Part shown: in pieces, positions 13,759 through 16,285 of the stretch
Position numbering within the stretch: position 1 is the first letter of the stretch
Layout: each line of letters begins with the position of its first letter
Made by a program: the position numbers and the translations under genes
DNA from: Planctomycetota bacterium
GTDB lineage: Bacteria; Planctomycetota; PUPC01; DSUN01
DNA length: 16,285 nt
NCBI GenBank assembly: GCA_016872875.1
Contig: VGYW01000172.1
Location: 1-16,285, forward strand
Direction: 5' to 3'
Notes under the pieces: generated by a model
Database searches by the model: none
Seen by the model: the letters and a program-made list of their open reading frames with translations, nothing else
What the model was told of the DNA's origin: nothing

Positions 13759-14680
13759 CAGAGGAAGGCTTTCGGAGGATGAGGAGGACGCGGTTGCCTT
13801 GTCGGGTGGCCCAGGCCAAGGCCCAGAGGAGCGGGAGACCGAGACGGTAGAGGAGCTTGAAGTCGAAGGAGAAGAGCGCGGACTTTCCCCAGATTTCGCG
13901 GAAGGGGGAGTTGAGGCGTCGGCGGAAGACGCACTCGAGCCCGAGCTGGCGGGAGAGGGTATCGAGGGAGCGGAGGCTGAACTTGTAGAGGTGCCCGCCG
14001 GGGCTGAGGCCGAGGAAGCCGATGCGGCCGCGCGTGAGCCAGCGGACCAGGCTGGCCGCCCGGTGGAGAAGGCTCTCCTGGATGGGGGTCTCGAGCACGA
14101 TGGCGCCGCCCGGCTTCAGCTTGCGGCTGGCCAGGACGAGGAACTCACGCGGGTGGGGCAGGTGCTCGATGAGGTTGAAGGCGAAGATGGCGTCGAGGCT
14201 CGCGTCGGGGTAGGAGTCGTCGAGCGTGCCGGCGCGGGCGCGGACCCGCCGTCGGTTGGCGAAGGCGACGGCGCGTGCCGAGAGGTCGCGGCCCTCCGCC
14301 TGGAGGCCGAGCGCGTCGCAGGCGTCGAGGAAGAAGCCCATGCCGCAGCCGACCTCCAGGACGCGAATTTCTGATTTCTGATTTCTGATTTCTGATTTCT
14401 GAGCACTGCTCAGGAAAGCGTGGAGTTGGCGGCGGAAGCGCCGGGTCTGCCAGGAGGCGTTCTTCAGGTAGACATCTTCAGCCCAATAGGGTTGGTCAGT
14501 TGGGGCCTCGCCGGTCGAGCAGATGAGGGGATTGGTCCAGAGGAGGCGGCACTGGGGGCATTGGAGGATGTCGCAGCGCTTGGCCTCGGCGTGGAAGCGG
14601 CCCGGGGCGCCGCACACCTCGCACAGTTCAGCAGCGATCTCTGATTTCTGATTTCTGATTTCTGATTGGGGAACACCCAT
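13751..14680 (-). CDS. SAM-dependent methyltransferase with N-terminal zinc-ribbon-like motif
   Basis: 309 residues from the ATG at 14680, chosen because GGAGG lies five bases upstream; the in-frame GTG at 14695 lacks one. C20, C23, C41 and C44 form two CxxC pairs as in methyltransferases with an N-terminal zinc-binding segment. Motif I is VLEVGCGMGFFLD (from 107), with FNLIEHLPHPREFL and LKPGGAIVLETP following as in the Methyltransf_23 type. It probably methylates a sugar of the glycan or its precursor. Heptamer arrays encode residues 6-15 and 95-106, the second ending directly at motif I. The stop codon at 13751-13753 lies in an array border and overlaps the GT4 start. Confidence 0.87.
   Translation of the reverse strand: MGVPQSEIRNQKSEIAAELCEVCGAPGRFHAEAKRCDILQCPQCRLLWTNPLICSTGEAPTDQPYWAEDVYLKNASWQTRRFRRQLHAFLSSAQKSEIRNQKSEIRVLEVGCGMGFFLDACDALGLQAEGRDLSARAVAFANRRRVRARAGTLDDSYPDASLDAIFAFNLIEHLPHPREFLVLASRKLKPGGAIVLETPIQESLLHRAASLVRWLTRGRIGFLGLSPGGHLYKFSLRSLDTLSRQLGLECVFRRRLNSPFREIWGKSALFSFDFKLLYRLGLPLLWALAWATRQGNRVLLILRKPSSDV
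14367..14402. repeat. Heptamer array inside methyltransferase gene, next to motif I
   Basis: About five ATTTCTG units, read on the minus strand as QKSEIRNQKSEIR directly before VLEVGCG. Confidence 0.85.
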
Positions 14681-14746
14681 CGGTGCCTCCAACACTCAGG
14701 AGAAGCCATTCTGAAATCAGCAATCAGCAATCAGCAATCAGCAATC
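14640..14746. repeat. Split composite heptamer array around the methyltransferase start
   Basis: TGATTTC units (14640-14667) and inverted GCAATCA units (14711-14746) flank a 43-bp interval holding the GGAGG site and ATG of the methyltransferase. The arms can pair with about one mismatch per unit. The second arm lies in the 68-bp gap after the epimerase stop. Confidence 0.8.
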
Positions 14747-14748
14747 TC

Positions 14749-15720
14749 TCACCGGTCCCCGTGTGCGGCGATGTGGCCGCGGACGCTCTCGATGATGCCG
14801 TCAATGGACATGGAGGGCTCGAAGGCGAGGAGCTGTCGGAGCTTCGTGATGTCGGGCACGCGGCGGAGCATGTCGCGGAAGCCTGGGGCGTAGGCCTGGT
14901 CGTAGGGGACGCGGGCGATGGCGGCGCTGGGGTTGACGATGCGGCGGACTCGCTCGGCGAGGTCGTTGACGGTGAGCTCCTGGTCGCTGCCGACGTTGAA
15001 GACGCCGCCGACGGCGCGGTCGTCGGCCGCGAGGCCGACGAGTGCGCGGACGGTGTCCTTCACGAAGCAGAAGGCGCGCGACTGGGTGCCGTCGCCGTAG
15101 ATGGTGATTGGGCCGCCGGCGAGTGCCTGAGCGACGAAGCGGGGTATGACCATGCCGTAGCGCCCCGTCTGGCGCGGCCCAACGGTGTTGAAGATGCGCG
15201 CGATGACGACGGGGAGGCCCCGCTCGCGGTGGTAGGCGAGGGCGAGGAACTCGTCGAGGGCCTTCGAGCAGGCATAGCTCCAGCGCCCCTGGGTGGGCGG
15301 GCCGAGGACCAGGTCGTCCTCCTCGCGGAAGCGGGCGCTCACGGAGCTGCCGTAGACCTCCGAGGTGGAGGCGAGGATGACCTTGCGCTTCTTCTTGGCG
15401 GCGTGGTGGAGGACGGTCTCGGTGCCGCGGACGTTGGTCTCGATGGTGCGGACCGGGCTCTCGACGACGAGGAACACCCCAACCGCGGCGGCGAGGTGGA
15501 ACACCACGTCCGCGTCGTCCACCAGCTCGGCCACCAGCGGGCCGTTCATCACGGAGTCGATCTGGTAGTGGAAGCGGGGGTGGGCCTTGAGGGGCTCGAG
15601 GTTGGCTGCGCTGCCGGTCGAGAGGTCGTCTACGGCGAAGACCTCGCCGCCCCCTGCGAGGAGCTCCTCGACCAGGTGCGAGCCGATGAAGCCTGCGCCG
15701 CCGGTCACGAGGTATCGCAC
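14749..15720 (-). CDS. NAD-dependent epimerase/dehydratase (extended SDR, nucleotide-sugar enzyme)
   Basis: 323 residues from a GTG start with AGGAGG six bases upstream. The Rossmann motif TGGAGFIG is at residues 6-13, acid D31-D32 follows, and the catalytic set is in STSEVYG (118-124) and Y149-x3-K153 (SYACSK). The C-terminal half has IFNTVGPRQTGRYGMVIPRF and IYGDGTQSRAFCFVKD, typical of UDP- or dTDP-sugar epimerases, dehydratases and decarboxylases. It would supply a modified nucleotide sugar to the glycosyltransferases encoded downstream. I cannot assign the exact sugar; UDP-glucuronate decarboxylase and 4-epimerase are both possible. Confidence 0.9.
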   Translation of the reverse strand: MRYLVTGGAGFIGSHLVEELLAGGGEVFAVDDLSTGSAANLEPLKAHPRFHYQIDSVMNGPLVAELVDDADVVFHLAAAVGVFLVVESPVRTIETNVRGTETVLHHAAKKKRKVILASTSEVYGSSVSARFREEDDLVLGPPTQGRWSYACSKALDEFLALAYHRERGLPVVIARIFNTVGPRQTGRYGMVIPRFVAQALAGGPITIYGDGTQSRAFCFVKDTVRALVGLAADDRAVGGVFNVGSDQELTVNDLAERVRRIVNPSAAIARVPYDQAYAPGFRDMLRRVPDITKLRQLLAFEPSMSIDGIIESVRGHIAAHGDR

Positions 15721-15731
15721 AAGGGACCTCC

Positions 15732-15810
15732 TGTGTCCCTTAGGTCCCTGGGGTCCCTGTGGTCCCTCTTGGCGGAAGGGACCTAAGGGACCAAAGGGAC
15801 CTAAGGGACC
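15732..15810. repeat. Inverted 9-bp arrays upstream of the epimerase
   Basis: Four 9-bp units ending GTCCCT (15732-15767) and about four AAGGGACCT-type units (15776-15810) are inverted relative to each other around a short loop. They fill the 96-bp gap before the epimerase, and the Shine-Dalgarno lies just beyond the hairpin. Confidence 0.75.
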
Positions 15811-15816
15811 GGTGCC

Positions 15817-16285
15817 TCACGGGAAGACGACCTCGGTGGATGGCTCCCGTGGGAGCCAGACGGAGCGTGGTTCCTCGGCGGGCTCGCGGGCCTCGGCCAG
15901 CTCGTGGAAGTAGGCGGCGGTGACGCGCCGCGCCGCCTCCACGAGCGCCACCGTGCCGTAGATGTTGATCGTCCACATGGCCGGCTGGGTGAGGCTGTAG
16001 GCGATGTAGGCGATGTAGCCCATGAGCGCCCCTGCGGCGACGACGGCGACGGTTTCGAGCTCGGGGTCGTCGCGCGCCCTTCGGACGGCGTAGCGCGCGG
16101 CGCGGAGTGCGCCTGCGACGAGGAGGCCGTAGTAGACGGCGAAGCCGAGCAGGCCCTCCTCGGCCATGATGAGGAGCGGCACGCTGTGCATCGTGTAGGT
16201 CACGCCCTTCTCGTCCTCCGCGCTCACGAACTGGGAGTACTTGAGGAAGAACTGCCGCGGCCCGATGCCGAGGAGCGGGTGCGCG
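15817..16285 (-). CDS. O-antigen ligase/polymerase family membrane protein, C-terminal part
   Basis: The frame is open to the window edge, so the true start lies outside. The visible 155 residues begin AHPLLGIGPRQFFLKYSQF, the hallmark PLLGIGPGQF-type segment of the Wzy/WaaL O-antigen ligase family, followed by TMHSVPLLIMAEEGLLGFAV, in which the His and the EEGLLG stretch are family-typical. About two to four membrane spans follow (YYGLLVAGAL, AVVAAGALMGYIAYIAY, NIYGTVALVEAA), and the C-terminal tail is charged. It would polymerise or ligate undecaprenyl-linked glycan on the outer side of the inner membrane. An 18-bp palindrome near the 3' end (15841-15858) is translated as part of the tail. 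Confidence 0.8.
   Translation of the reverse strand, partial: AHPLLGIGPRQFFLKYSQFVSAEDEKGVTYTMHSVPLLIMAEEGLLGFAVYYGLLVAGALRAARYAVRRARDDPELETVAVVAAGALMGYIAYIAYSLTQPAMWTINIYGTVALVEAARRVTAAYFHELAEAREPAEEPRSVWLPREPSTEVVFP

Noticed and set aside
14683..15786. 367-codon plus-strand open frame
   Set aside because: Antisense to the epimerase with its intact SDR motifs.

Overview
The window is high-GC bacterial DNA with a surface-polysaccharide gene cluster. Gene content (gingipain-type protease with a golvesin-like module, NodB deacetylases, a four-helix-bundle protein, flippase) and the abundance of short repeats translated inside proteins (SEIRNPK, SPGERAGVR, VGGASLPR) suggest an uncultured Planctomycetota or other PVC-type bacterium. 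This is an inference from style; no rRNA or phylogenetic marker is present.

Layout. On the minus strand, 1-2698 is the N-terminal 899 residues of a secreted C25 (gingipain-like) protease with its own promoter. 2881-4317 is a Wzx-type flippase. Divergent from it on the plus strand are an acyl carrier protein (4414-4725), a KAS III/FabH-like synthase (4758-5774) and a left-handed beta-helix acyltransferase (5990-6958), with a long inverted repeat between the last two. A small DUF5678-like gene follows (7030-7269) with an apparent aspartic-protease remnant. From 16285 down to 7420 all genes lie on the minus strand, read as: O-antigen ligase C-terminus, NAD-dependent epimerase/dehydratase, SAM methyltransferase, GT4 glycosyltransferase, NodB deacetylase, four-helix-bundle protein, GT2 glycosyltransferase fused to a methyltransferase, and a second NodB-type deacetylase.

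How they fit. The epimerase would make a nucleotide sugar, GT2 and GT4 would build a glycan, methyltransferases and deacetylases would decorate it, the flippase would export it and the ligase-type protein would polymerise or attach it. The ACP/KAS III/beta-helix set could make and transfer an acyl group onto a sugar.

The most unusual feature is the repeat load of the 7.4-15.8 kb operon. Nearly every gap, and the interior of most genes, holds a different short repeat. The clearest are 7-bp arrays (GGATTTC, TGATTTC, ACGCGTG). Because 7 is coprime with 3, such an array reads as the same heptapeptide cycle in every frame, so it can sit inside a gene without introducing a stop. They form the N-termini, internal loops and start/stop junctions of several genes. 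Other families are a 42-bp tandem hairpin array, 24-bp GC-rich hairpins, CTCCAA-rich tracts flanking the four-helix-bundle gene, a GTAGTGC-ended palindrome and inverted 9-bp arrays.
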